A stretch of 64,000 bases of DNA from Larkinella sp049445795 (GTDB lineage: Bacteria; Bacteroidota; Bacteroidia; Cytophagales; Spirosomataceae). Below the pieces are notes generated by a model, which saw nothing but the letters and a program-made list of their open reading frames with translations, was not told the DNA's origin and did no database searches. The stretch lies in the NCBI RefSeq assembly GCF_049445795.1, contig NZ_JBMSDT010000001.1, positions 1 through 64,000 of the forward strand, read 5' to 3'. This document shows positions 43,072 through 50,629 of this stretch, piece by piece (position 1 is the stretch's first letter; the number at the start of each line of letters is the position of its first letter). The position numbers and the translations under genes are program-made.

Positions 43072-44324
43072 TGGACCTCCTCCGATTTATCACCGCAGGC
43101 AGCGTCGACGACGGCAAAAGCACGCTGATCGGCCGCCTGTTATACGACTCCAAATCCATCCTGGCCGACCAACTGGAAGCCATCGAACGCGCCAGCAAAA
43201 GCCGCGATGAAGGCGAAATCGACCTGGCCCTGCTGACCGACGGCCTGCGCTCCGAGCGCGAGCAAGGCATCACCATCGACGTAGCCTACCGGTATTTTCA
43301 GACCCCCCAACGTAAGTTCATCATCGTCGATGCCCCGGGCCACATTCAGTATACCCGCAACATGGTGACCGGCGCGTCCAATTGTCAACTGGCGGTGGTG
43401 CTGGTCGATGCGCGGCACGGCGTGGTCGAGCAAACCCGGCGGCACTCCCTAATCGCTTCGCTGCTCGGCATTCCGCATATCGTGGTGGCCGTCAACAAGA
43501 TGGATCTGGTCGATTATTCGCAGGACGTTTTTTCCAACATCTGCATTCATTACAATGACCTTGTCCAAAAACTGAACTTTGGCCCCGTAACGTACATCCC
43601 GATGAGTGCGCTGAACGGTGATAATGTGGTCGACAAGTCGGGTAACATGCCCTGGTACGAGGGTGAGCCATTGCTGAGCCACCTGGAAACCGTTGAACTG
43701 GACCAGGACGAAAACCTGACCGACGCCCGGTTTCCGGTTCAGTATGTGATCCGGCCCCAAACCACCGAATTGCACGATTACCGGGGGTATGCCGGTAAAA
43801 TTACGAGCGGTATTTTCCGGAAAGGCGACGCCGTGACGGTTTTACCCACCGGCGAAACCTCCACTATCGACGCCATCGAGATCGCCGAGCAACACTTTGA
43901 CGAAGCCTTTGCGCCTATGTCGGTCGTGCTGCACCTGGCCGACGATGTCGACATTAGCCGGGGCAACCTGATTGTCAAAACCGACAACCAGCCGATTGTC
44001 AGCCAGAACATCGAAGCGATGCTGTGCTGGATGGACACCAAACCGCTGAAAGTCGGGAATAAATATACGCTGCAACACGGCACCTTCCGGACCCGCTGCG
44101 CCATTCGCGAGATCATTTACCAGTTAAACGTAAATACCTACGAAGAAATCGGGGATGTGGAAAGCCTGAAACTGAACGATGTAGCTAAAATCGTCCTGAA
44201 AACGGCCAAGCCGGTCAGTTTCGATCCGTACGACAAAAACCGGGTCAACGGCGGGGCCATTCTTATTGATGAGACGTCCAATGTGACAGTCGGTGCACTC
44301 ATGTTGCGGGGAGAGGTGGAGTAA
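43071..44324 (+). CDS. cysN: Sulfate adenylyltransferase subunit 1 (GTPase)
   Basis: 417 residues. EF-Tu-type GTPase: GSVDDGKSTLIGRLLYDSK (G1), DVAYRYFQTPQRKFIIVDAPGH (switch and G3), VAVNKMDLVDYSQ (G4) and MSALNGDNV (G5). Two beta-barrel domains follow. It lacks a fused APS kinase (CysC) domain, in line with the APS-type reductase in the locus. The start codon overlaps the toxin stop. A strong hairpin at 44351-44390 ends the transcription unit. Confidence 0.97.
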   Translation: MDLLRFITAGSVDDGKSTLIGRLLYDSKSILADQLEAIERASKSRDEGEIDLALLTDGLRSEREQGITIDVAYRYFQTPQRKFIIVDAPGHIQYTRNMVTGASNCQLAVVLVDARHGVVEQTRRHSLIASLLGIPHIVVAVNKMDLVDYSQDVFSNICIHYNDLVQKLNFGPVTYIPMSALNGDNVVDKSGNMPWYEGEPLLSHLETVELDQDENLTDARFPVQYVIRPQTTELHDYRGYAGKITSGIFRKGDAVTVLPTGETSTIDAIEIAEQHFDEAFAPMSVVLHLADDVDISRGNLIVKTDNQPIVSQNIEAMLCWMDTKPLKVGNKYTLQHGTFRTRCAIREIIYQLNVNTYEEIGDVESLKLNDVAKIVLKTAKPVSFDPYDKNRVNGGAILIDETSNVTVGALMLRGEVE

Positions 44325-44350
44325 TAGCCTCATTCCCGAAATAAATTTGG

Positions 44351-44395
44351 CCAAAAGCGGTGCTGACTAAAACAGTGGCACCGCTTTTGGTATTT
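44351..44395 (+). terminator. Perfect 13-base hairpin after cysN
   Basis: CCAAAAGCGGTGC (44351-44363) pairs with GCACCGCTTTTGG (44378-44390), followed by TATTT. A natural end of the cys transcript. 44396-44610 contains a possible -7 box TACATTTG (44503-44510) and a weak GCCGG/CCGGC hairpin at 44535-44554 before the sulfite reductase. Confidence 0.75.
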
Positions 44396-44610
44396 ATGCA
44401 TACAAGAGTTGAGAAAGTATGGCAAACCCATTGATAACCAGAAGTTATAACCTATAATCAAAAGTAGGCCTGTTAGCTTCCTGGGCGGAACTCAATAAGC
44501 TGTACATTTGTATGTAAACCATACCCTAACCGTGCCGGACTATTGCCGGCCTTTTGTTCAAGGTATTAGTCTTTTAATTCTATCGACTACCTCACTAAAG
44601 CTCATAGATT

Positions 44611-46764
44611 ATGGCCGTTCAATTCACCGATAACGTCAGCGCCGTAGCCCAACGCGACATTTTGAATCTGGAAAAGAAGATTGGCGTCTTCAAAGACGGT
44701 GAAATGACCGAAGAGCATTTCCGTAAATTCCGGTTGTCACGCGGGGTGTACGGCCAACGCCAGCCGGGGGTGCAGATGATTCGAATCAAGCTGCCGTATG
44801 GCCGCATCAGCGCCGACCAGTTGATCCGGATTGCCGACATTTCTGACAAATATGCCACCGGTAATCTGCACGCAACAACCCGGCAGGATATTCAGTTGCA
44901 CTTTGTCAAACTGGCCGACACCCCGCAACTCTGGGCCGATCTGGAAGACGCTGACATCACGCTGCGAGAAGCCTGTGGCAACACGGTTCGGAACGTTACC
45001 GGTTCAGCCAAAGCTGGTATCGATCCCGACGAACCGTTCGATATCACGCCGTATGCCTACGGTATTTTCAGCTACCTCCTCCGCAACCCAATTTGCCAGG
45101 AGATGGGCCGGAAATTCAAAATTTCCCTGTCATCCAGTGAAAAAGATAATGCGTACGGCTACATGCACGATGTGGGACTGGTTCCGCGCGTCAACGCCGA
45201 CGGTCAGCGGGGCTTCAAGGTAATGATCGGGGGTGGTCTGGGGGCTCAGCCTTACATGGCCGAAACCGCCTTTGAGTTTCTCGAAGAAGACAAGATCATT
45301 CCATTCATCGAAGGTTGTATCCGCGTGTTCGACCGCTACGGCGAACGGACACGGCGGCACAAGGCCCGGATGAAGTTTTTGTTGCAGGACATTGGTCTCG
45401 AAGAGTTTCTGCGCCGGGTTGAAGAAGAACGGCTGGCACTGAAAAACAAAACTTACACGATCAATACCGAGTTAGGTTTCAACTCAGAGGATGTCCAGGC
45501 GTATGCCGAACCGACCAGCGCGGTAAATCCGGCTGAGCTATCGACCGATGAACGGTACCAGGCCTGGCTGAAAACCAACGTTTTCGAGCAGAAACAAAAG
45601 GGTTGGTACGCCGTACAACTGCGTGTTTTGCTGGGTGACATGCATTCCGATAAAGCCCGGGCACTGGCCGGACTTGTCAAGCAATACGCCGGGAACGATA
45701 TTCGGGTGACGGTCAATCAGGGCTATTTGCTCCGGTTTGTCAGCCCCGAAAATCTACCCGCCTTGCATGCCGGTCTGGAAGCGCTCGGACTGGCCGATCC
45801 CGGTTTTGATTCAGCCGCCGACATTACGACCTGCCCCGGCACCGACACCTGTAACCTGGCGATTTCGAGCAGTTACGGAATTACGCGGGCGCTGGAGAAA
45901 ATGATGAAGGCCGAGTTCCCGGACCTGATTTACAACAACGACATCAAAATCAAGATTTCGGGTTGTATGAACGGTTGCGGTCAACACTCGGTTGCCAACA
46001 TCGGTTACCACAGCAGTTCAGTCAAAAACGGTGCTTATGTGATTCCGGCCCTGCAAGTGTTGCTCGGGGGCGGTTTTAACGGCAAAGGCGAAGGACTCTT
46101 TGGCGATAAAGTCATCAAAATCCCGACCAAACGCGGTCCGGACTCGATGCGGACACTGCTACGTGATTACGAAGCCAACGCCTTCGACGGGGAATACTAC
46201 AGCGATTACTACGCACGTCAGGGTAAAAACTATTTCTACACGTTGCTGAAACCGCTGGCCGATCTGAAAACCTTGTCGCAGGAAGATTATACCGACTGGG
46301 ACCATACCGAGCAGTTTGTAACCGAAATTGGGATTGGTGAGTGCGCGGGTGTCATGATTGACCTGGTTGCGACGACGCTGACCGAAGCCGGTGAAAAACT
46401 GGTCTGGGCGAAGGAAGCCTTTGCCGAAAACCGCTGGGCTGATTCAATCTACCACGCCTACAATGTGTTGATCACGGGTGCCAAAGGCGGTTTGATGATG
46501 AAAGACATCAACACCAACACGCAACACGGTATTGTCAGTGATTTTGACAAAAACTTCATCGGCGAAGGATTCCATACCGAAGAAGGAGAGTTTAAAGCGC
46601 TAGTTTTCAGCATTAACAAGAACGAACCGACGGAAGAGTTTGCGCAATCGTTCATTGCCCAAGCCGAAGCCTTCCTGGCGAATGTACAAACCTACCGAAA
46701 CCAGCAAATCGAGCAGGAAGGCCTACCTGAACTCCGCGAACTGGTGATTGCAAAGGATAGTTAA
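44611..46764 (+). CDS. Ferredoxin-type sulfite/nitrite reductase with C-terminal HEPN-like extension
   Basis: 717 residues, longer than the usual ~560. Siroheme protein with two half-repeats: KLPYGRISADQLIRIADISD, TTRQDIQLHFV and RNVTGSAKAGIDP in the first. The 4Fe-4S/siroheme ligands C408, C414, C452 and C456 lie in TCPGTDTCNLAISSSYG and SGCMNGCGQHSVANIG in the second. From about 575 a helical domain is fused, with EAGEKLVWAKEAFAENRWAD and SIYHAYNVLITGAKGGLM, similar to HEPN domains. It reduces sulfite to sulfide with six electrons. The siroheme genes follow immediately. Its stop lies in a palindrome. Confidence 0.92.
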   Translation: MAVQFTDNVSAVAQRDILNLEKKIGVFKDGEMTEEHFRKFRLSRGVYGQRQPGVQMIRIKLPYGRISADQLIRIADISDKYATGNLHATTRQDIQLHFVKLADTPQLWADLEDADITLREACGNTVRNVTGSAKAGIDPDEPFDITPYAYGIFSYLLRNPICQEMGRKFKISLSSSEKDNAYGYMHDVGLVPRVNADGQRGFKVMIGGGLGAQPYMAETAFEFLEEDKIIPFIEGCIRVFDRYGERTRRHKARMKFLLQDIGLEEFLRRVEEERLALKNKTYTINTELGFNSEDVQAYAEPTSAVNPAELSTDERYQAWLKTNVFEQKQKGWYAVQLRVLLGDMHSDKARALAGLVKQYAGNDIRVTVNQGYLLRFVSPENLPALHAGLEALGLADPGFDSAADITTCPGTDTCNLAISSSYGITRALEKMMKAEFPDLIYNNDIKIKISGCMNGCGQHSVANIGYHSSSVKNGAYVIPALQVLLGGGFNGKGEGLFGDKVIKIPTKRGPDSMRTLLRDYEANAFDGEYYSDYYARQGKNYFYTLLKPLADLKTLSQEDYTDWDHTEQFVTEIGIGECAGVMIDLVATTLTEAGEKLVWAKEAFAENRWADSIYHAYNVLITGAKGGLMMKDINTNTQHGIVSDFDKNFIGEGFHTEEGEFKALVFSINKNEPTEEFAQSFIAQAEAFLANVQTYRNQQIEQEGLPELRELVIAKDS

Positions 46765-46841
46765 GAATTAAGAATTAAGAATTAAGAGTTGGCTGACGCA
46801 TTCAATTGAAGCAGCGCAACTCTTAATTCTTAATTCATAAC
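46760..46841. repeat. Palindromic element, family B
   Basis: GAATTAAGAATTAAGAGTTG (46772-46791) pairs perfectly with 46817-46836. The centre GCTGACGCATTCAATTGAAG matches, in reverse, the centre of the element at 2851. It supplies the stop codon of the sulfite reductase and ends ten bases before cobA. Confidence 0.85.
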
Positions 46842-46850
46842 TCATTGAAA

Positions 46851-47603
46851 ATGAAGTTGACTTTGGTTGGGGCAGGGCCGGGCGATCCGGAACTGATCAC
46901 GTTAAAAGGAATAAAAGCGTTGAAACAGGCCGCGGTGGTCATGTACGACGCGCTGGTGCATCCTGATCTGTTGGATTACTGCCGTCCGGATGCCCTGAAA
47001 GTTTATGTGGGTAAACGGATTAACGAATACTCGTGTACGCAGGAAGAAATCAATCCGCTGATTGTGCATTACGCACAAACGTACGGCCATGTCGTTCGGT
47101 TAAAAGGCGGTGATTCCTTCATTTTCGGGCGCGGTTACGAGGAGATGGAATACGCCCGTCAGTATGGTGTCGAAACCGAGGTCATTCCGGGTCTGTCGAG
47201 CAGCTACGCGGTTCCGGCACTGGCCGGGATTCCGTTGACCACGCGCGGTGTGAGCGAAAGTTTTTGGGTCGTAACGGGCACCACCAAAACCGGTCAGCTT
47301 TCGCAGGATTTACAAAAAGCCGCGCAATCGACGGCGACCGTCGTCATTCTGATGGGGATGCACAAGCTGGCGGAAATTATGGAGGTTTTCGGCGAATGTG
47401 GAAAAGCGGACTTGCCGGTTGCCATCGTTCAGAACGGTTCGTTGTCAGAAGAACAAGTTATCACGGGTCAAGTTTCTACGATTGTCGAGCGGGTAGCTTC
47501 CTCCGGTATCGGTTCTCCGGCTATCATCGTCGTGGGCGAAGTCGCCCGGTTGCGGGAATTGCAATTGGCGGATCTTCAGCAGGCCATCGCCAATCCCAAC
47601 TAG
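46851..47603 (+). CDS. cobA: Uroporphyrinogen-III C-methyltransferase
   Basis: 250 residues from the ATG at 46851. LTLVGAGPGDPELITLKGIKAL (SAM-binding entry), YDALVHPDLLDYC, VRLKGGDSFIFGRGYEE, EVIPGLSSSYAVPALAGIPLTTRG and VVILMGMHKLAEI are the SUMT signatures. It makes precorrin-2, the siroheme precursor, for the upstream reductase. No CysG fusion; the dehydrogenase is a separate gene downstream. Confidence 0.95.
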   Translation: MKLTLVGAGPGDPELITLKGIKALKQAAVVMYDALVHPDLLDYCRPDALKVYVGKRINEYSCTQEEINPLIVHYAQTYGHVVRLKGGDSFIFGRGYEEMEYARQYGVETEVIPGLSSSYAVPALAGIPLTTRGVSESFWVVTGTTKTGQLSQDLQKAAQSTATVVILMGMHKLAEIMEVFGECGKADLPVAIVQNGSLSEEQVITGQVSTIVERVASSGIGSPAIIVVGEVARLRELQLADLQQAIANPN

Positions 47604-47620
47604 CCCCCGTCCCCACATTT

Positions 47621-47708
47621 ACATCTAGCGTTCATCATTTTACATTTATTGTTTCATTTAATTTCAAATGTAAACCGGGTCGCCGGAGCGATGATAAACG
47701 CTGAATGT
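47621..47708. repeat. Palindromic element, family K (nested inverted repeats)
   Basis: Outer arms ACATCTAGCGTTCATCAT (47621-47638) and ATGATAAACGCTGAATGT (47691-47708) match at 15 of 18. Inner arms TTTACATTT (47639-47647) and AAATGTAAA (47666-47674) are perfect. Between cobA and the siroheme synthase gene. Confidence 0.6.
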
Positions 47709-47746
47709 AAAAGTGATTCGGTCTACCGTAAAAACCTGCTACCAGC

Positions 47747-48316
47747 ATGAACACCCTCTTCCCCATTTTCGTCAAGATTGAAAACCTGCAAACGCTGGTT
47801 GTGGGTGGAGGCTATGTCGGGCTGGAAAAGGTTACGGCTTTACTCGCCAATGCACCCGATGCACCGGTAACACTGGTGGCACCCGAAATCCGGGAAGAAA
47901 TTGTTGCCTTGGCCGAACAAAAGCCAACTCTTCAACTCGTTTACGACGTTTACCAACCCGGTTTTCTGGCTGGTAAAGACCTGGTGATTGTAGCGACGAA
48001 CGACAAAACCGTCAACGCCCAGGTGCAGTCCGACTGCAAGGCGCACAAAATTCTGGTCAACGTAGCCGACACACCCGATCTGTGTGACTTTTACCTCAGT
48101 TCGGTGGTGAAGAAAGGGGATTTGAAAATTGCCATTTCAACCAACGGCAAGTCACCAACTTTCGCCAAACGGTTTCGGGAAGTGCTGGAAGAAATCTTGC
48201 CGGACTCGTTGCAGGATACGCTCAACAACCTGCAAACCATTCGAAATCGACTAAAAGGCGATTTTCAGGAAAAGCTGGATAGGCTGAACGAAATCACAAA
48301 CGTAATGAAGTCCTAA
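47747..48316 (+). CDS. Siroheme synthase N-terminal type (precorrin-2 dehydrogenase / ferrochelatase)
   Basis: 189 residues. LFPIFVKIENLQTLVVGGGY with the NAD-binding GGGYVGLEK, VTLVAPEI, LVIVATNDKTVNAQVQ, NVADTPDLCDFYLSSVVKKG and ISTNGKSPTFAKRFRE follow CysG residues 1-150 and Met8p. It oxidises precorrin-2 to sirohydrochlorin and inserts iron. Together with cobA it supplies siroheme. The stop overlaps the stop of the convergent membrane-protein gene. Confidence 0.93.
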   Translation: MNTLFPIFVKIENLQTLVVGGGYVGLEKVTALLANAPDAPVTLVAPEIREEIVALAEQKPTLQLVYDVYQPGFLAGKDLVIVATNDKTVNAQVQSDCKAHKILVNVADTPDLCDFYLSSVVKKGDLKIAISTNGKSPTFAKRFREVLEEILPDSLQDTLNNLQTIRNRLKGDFQEKLDRLNEITNVMKS

Positions 48317-48648
48317 AATTGGGGCAGTAATTGCGTAATGTTCAGCGGTTCTTTCCGGATGATGAAGAAATAGACCAGCCCGGCCAGCACCAGATACATG
48401 ACGATCAGCCATTTTTTTTTCTGCTCAAATTCGGTCGGATGGTGGTGATAATCGTAATACATCGACGCCGATAGAGCCATCACCATCAGGAAAAAGGAGA
48501 AGATGGCACAATCGGTCCGATACGTGACAAATTCCTGCATAAAGCGAGCGCCCATCAGGATATACAGCAGCCAGAAACCAAAACCGGCGCGGTATAAATA
48601 GACGCTGAGTCGCCTGTCATTTTTGAGGTCAAATAGCTTATCCGACAT
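48313..48648 (-). CDS. Small membrane protein (111 aa), unknown function
   Basis: Three hydrophobic segments (about 22-42, 48-64, 80-98) with YYDYHHHPTEFEQKKKW between the second and third. No family recognised. The region from MSDKLFDLKNDRRLSVY to the first helix is basic, predicting a cytosolic N-terminus. Convergent with the siroheme synthase gene and divergent from the OsmC gene. Confidence 0.65.
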   Translation of the reverse strand: MSDKLFDLKNDRRLSVYLYRAGFGFWLLYILMGARFMQEFVTYRTDCAIFSFFLMVMALSASMYYDYHHHPTEFEQKKKWLIVMYLVLAGLVYFFIIRKEPLNITQLLPQF

Positions 48649-48737
48649 GATTGTCAGGAATTTATTCGAGTGAAATTACGTAATTTATACGAAACAAGCA
48701 ATTTTTAGCTGCAACGTATAGACATAACGAAAAACCC

Positions 48738-49205
48738 ATGCAGACTGAGCAACCCAATACCCTTTCGTCCAAAACTAAAACCATGAAAGTGGAGCTGAAC
48801 AGAGTCGACGATGCTTTTCACTTTGAAGCCACCGGCGTTTCTGATGTTCCGGTACACATCGACGGTGCTGTTGACATCGGCGGCCATAACGCGGGCGCCC
48901 GACCAATGGAAATGCTGTTGATGGGCCTGGCCGGTTGCAGTGCGATCGATGTGATTCTGATTCTGAAAAAACAACGGCAGGTTATCGAAGATTTTCGAAT
49001 TACGGTCGAAGGCCAGCGCCCCGCCGATACCACACCCGCACCATTTCACACCATTCATCTGCATTACATCCTGAAAGGGAATCTCGACGAAGAGAAAGCC
49101 CGCCGGGCTATCGACCTGTCGATGGATAAATATTGTTCGGCTACAGCCCAACTCCGGCCTACAGCCAGCATCACGTATTCACTGACCATCGAAAAACCGG
49201 CTTAA
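48738..49205 (+). CDS. OsmC family protein
   Basis: 155 residues from the ATG at 48738; the ATG at 48783 (MKVELNRVDDAFHFEA) is an alternative that gives the usual family N-terminus. GHNAGARPMEMLLMGLAGCSAIDVILIL and AIDLSMDKYCSATAQLRPTA carry the two redox cysteines. OsmC/Ohr proteins reduce organic hydroperoxides in the cytosol. The 15-residue head between the two ATGs is Ser/Thr-rich and not conserved. Confidence 0.9.
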   Translation: MQTEQPNTLSSKTKTMKVELNRVDDAFHFEATGVSDVPVHIDGAVDIGGHNAGARPMEMLLMGLAGCSAIDVILILKKQRQVIEDFRITVEGQRPADTTPAPFHTIHLHYILKGNLDEEKARRAIDLSMDKYCSATAQLRPTASITYSLTIEKPA

Positions 49206-49221
49206 TTGGTAGAAAGAAGTC

Positions 49222-49286
49222 AGACAAAAGGCAAGAGAAGAGATCCCGGAAAAAGTCTTTGTTCTAGGGTCTCTTTTCTTTTGTCT
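49222..49286. repeat. Palindromic element, family L (AGACAAAAG)
   Basis: AGACAAAAGGCAAGAGAAGA (49222-49241, on to CCC at 49247) faces GGGTCTCTTTTCTTTTGTCT (49267-49286), with a six-base insertion in the left arm. Lies just before thyA; the ATG at 49288 is two bases behind it. Confidence 0.65.
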
Positions 49287-49314
49287 AATGAAAGCCTTTC
49301 GTTATTTTGTCCGT

Positions 49315-50109
49315 ATGAAACAGTACCACGATTTACTCCGCCATATTCTCGCAAACGGCACCCGAAAAACTGATCGTACCGGCACCGGTACGCTTAGTGT
49401 GTTCGGACACCAGATGCGCTTCGATTTGCAGGAAGGTTTTCCGCTCGTTACGACCAAAAAAGTACACCTAAAGTCGGTTATACACGAACTATTGTGGTTC
49501 ATTAAAGGCGATACCAATATTCGGTATTTGAACGAAAACGGCGTGTCGATCTGGGATGAATGGGCCGATGAAGCGGGCGAACTGGGGCCCGTATACGGGA
49601 AGCAGTGGCGCAGTTGGGAAGCCCCGAATGGCCTGGTCATCGACCAGTTGCAGGACGTGTTGAAGCAATTGAAATACCGCCCGGATTCGCGCCGGATGAT
49701 CGTATCGGCCTGGAACCCGGCTGATGTGCCCAATATGGCGCTCCCCCCCTGCCATGCCCTGTTTCAGTTCTACGTAGCCGAAAACCGACTATCGTGCCAA
49801 CTCTATCAGCGCAGCGCGGATGTTTTTCTGGGGGTGCCGTTCAACATTGCCTCCTACGCCCTACTGACGATGATGATTGCCCAGGAGTGCGGCTACGAAG
49901 CCCACGAGTTCATCTGGACGGGGGGTGATACGCACCTGTACCTCAACCATTTGGAACAAGTTCAACTGCAACTTTCCCGCGAACCGCGCCCGCTGCCGAT
50001 GATGCAGATGAATCCGGCGGTCAAGTCGATTTTTGACTTTACCTACGACGATTTCAAGCTTGAAAATTACGATCCGTACCCAGCTATCAAAGCGCCGGTA
50101 GCCGTTTAG
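49315..50109 (+). CDS. thyA: Thymidylate synthase
   Basis: 264 residues from the ATG at 49315, the exact length of the E. coli type; an in-frame ATG at 49288 would add nine residues. RTDRTGTG-like TRKTDRTGTGTLSVFG, ELLWFIKGDTNIRYL, the catalytic Cys C146 in ALPPCHALFQFYV, RSADVFLGVPFNIASYA and GDTHLYLNHLEQ are intact. It methylates dUMP to dTMP with methylene-tetrahydrofolate. No dihydrofolate reductase gene follows; the next region is a palindrome. Confidence 0.97.
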   Translation: MKQYHDLLRHILANGTRKTDRTGTGTLSVFGHQMRFDLQEGFPLVTTKKVHLKSVIHELLWFIKGDTNIRYLNENGVSIWDEWADEAGELGPVYGKQWRSWEAPNGLVIDQLQDVLKQLKYRPDSRRMIVSAWNPADVPNMALPPCHALFQFYVAENRLSCQLYQRSADVFLGVPFNIASYALLTMMIAQECGYEAHEFIWTGGDTHLYLNHLEQVQLQLSREPRPLPMMQMNPAVKSIFDFTYDDFKLENYDPYPAIKAPVAV

Positions 50110-50118
50110 TACCCAAGG

Positions 50119-50220
50119 ACCGCCGGGCGGCCCCGTTTAGTCCGTGTGAGCCAGAATAACTCTTGAGGTAGTATTAACTACTGGATTATTGAAGCTCACA
50201 CGGACTAAAGCCCGTGGGTG
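50119..50220. repeat. Composite palindrome: family G fragment plus two opposed family E copies
   Basis: ACCGCCGGGCGGCCCCGT (50119-50136) recalls the G unit. TTTAGTCCGTGTGAGC (50136-50151) is the inverse of GCTCACACGGACTAAA (50194-50209), and the complete E unit follows to 50220. The E copy supplies the stop codon of the 2TM gene on the other strand. Confidence 0.75.
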
Positions 50221-50489
50221 CGTTTGAGTCGTTCGTATTCGCGCTCGGCAAGCGTTTTTTCGTTAAAACCGTGGTAGACGCTGAAATAATGCGAGATCAA
50301 TCCGATGCCCCATCCCAGGGTTGTCCAGATCGGCCAGGGATAAGTACCCCATTTTTCCTGAAAAACCAGGTAAATGATCAGCCAGATCAGCCAGAGAACA
50401 ACATTGACGAACAGATAAGTCCGCAGGTGCATTTTAAAACCGGCACGAGCTTTAGCCTGCTTCCATAGATGGGGGTCGCGTGTGTCCAT
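50205..50489 (-). CDS. 2TM-domain protein
   Basis: 94 residues from the ATG at 50489 (MDTRDPHLWKQAKARAGFKM). Two membrane helices (LFVNVVLWLIWLIIYLVF and IWTTLGWGIGLISHYFSVY) flanking KWGTYPWPIW, as in the 2TM domain (PF13239). The same module is often fused to LytTR or histidine kinases in Bacteroidota; here it is alone. The last residues RTHGL and the stop lie in a family E palindrome. An upstream ATG at 50558 adds an unrelated stretch and is less likely. Confidence 0.78.
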   Translation of the reverse strand: MDTRDPHLWKQAKARAGFKMHLRTYLFVNVVLWLIWLIIYLVFQEKWGTYPWPIWTTLGWGIGLISHYFSVYHGFNEKTLAEREYERLKRTHGL

Positions 50490-50629
50490 GCAAGGGGTTA
50501 CAATTGTTGGGACAATTAAATTAGTCAGATTCGACACATAATCAATACATTGCTTCAACTTTCTTTTACACCGGACCCAAAAAAGGCCGGGGCCGGTTTT
50601 AACACCGTGTCCGATTCTCAGACAAAACC

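Noticed and set aside
44535..44560. GCCGG/CCGGC hairpin with TTTTG before the sulfite reductase, considered as an attenuator
   Set aside because: Stem of only five bases and weak T run; evidence too thin for a feature.
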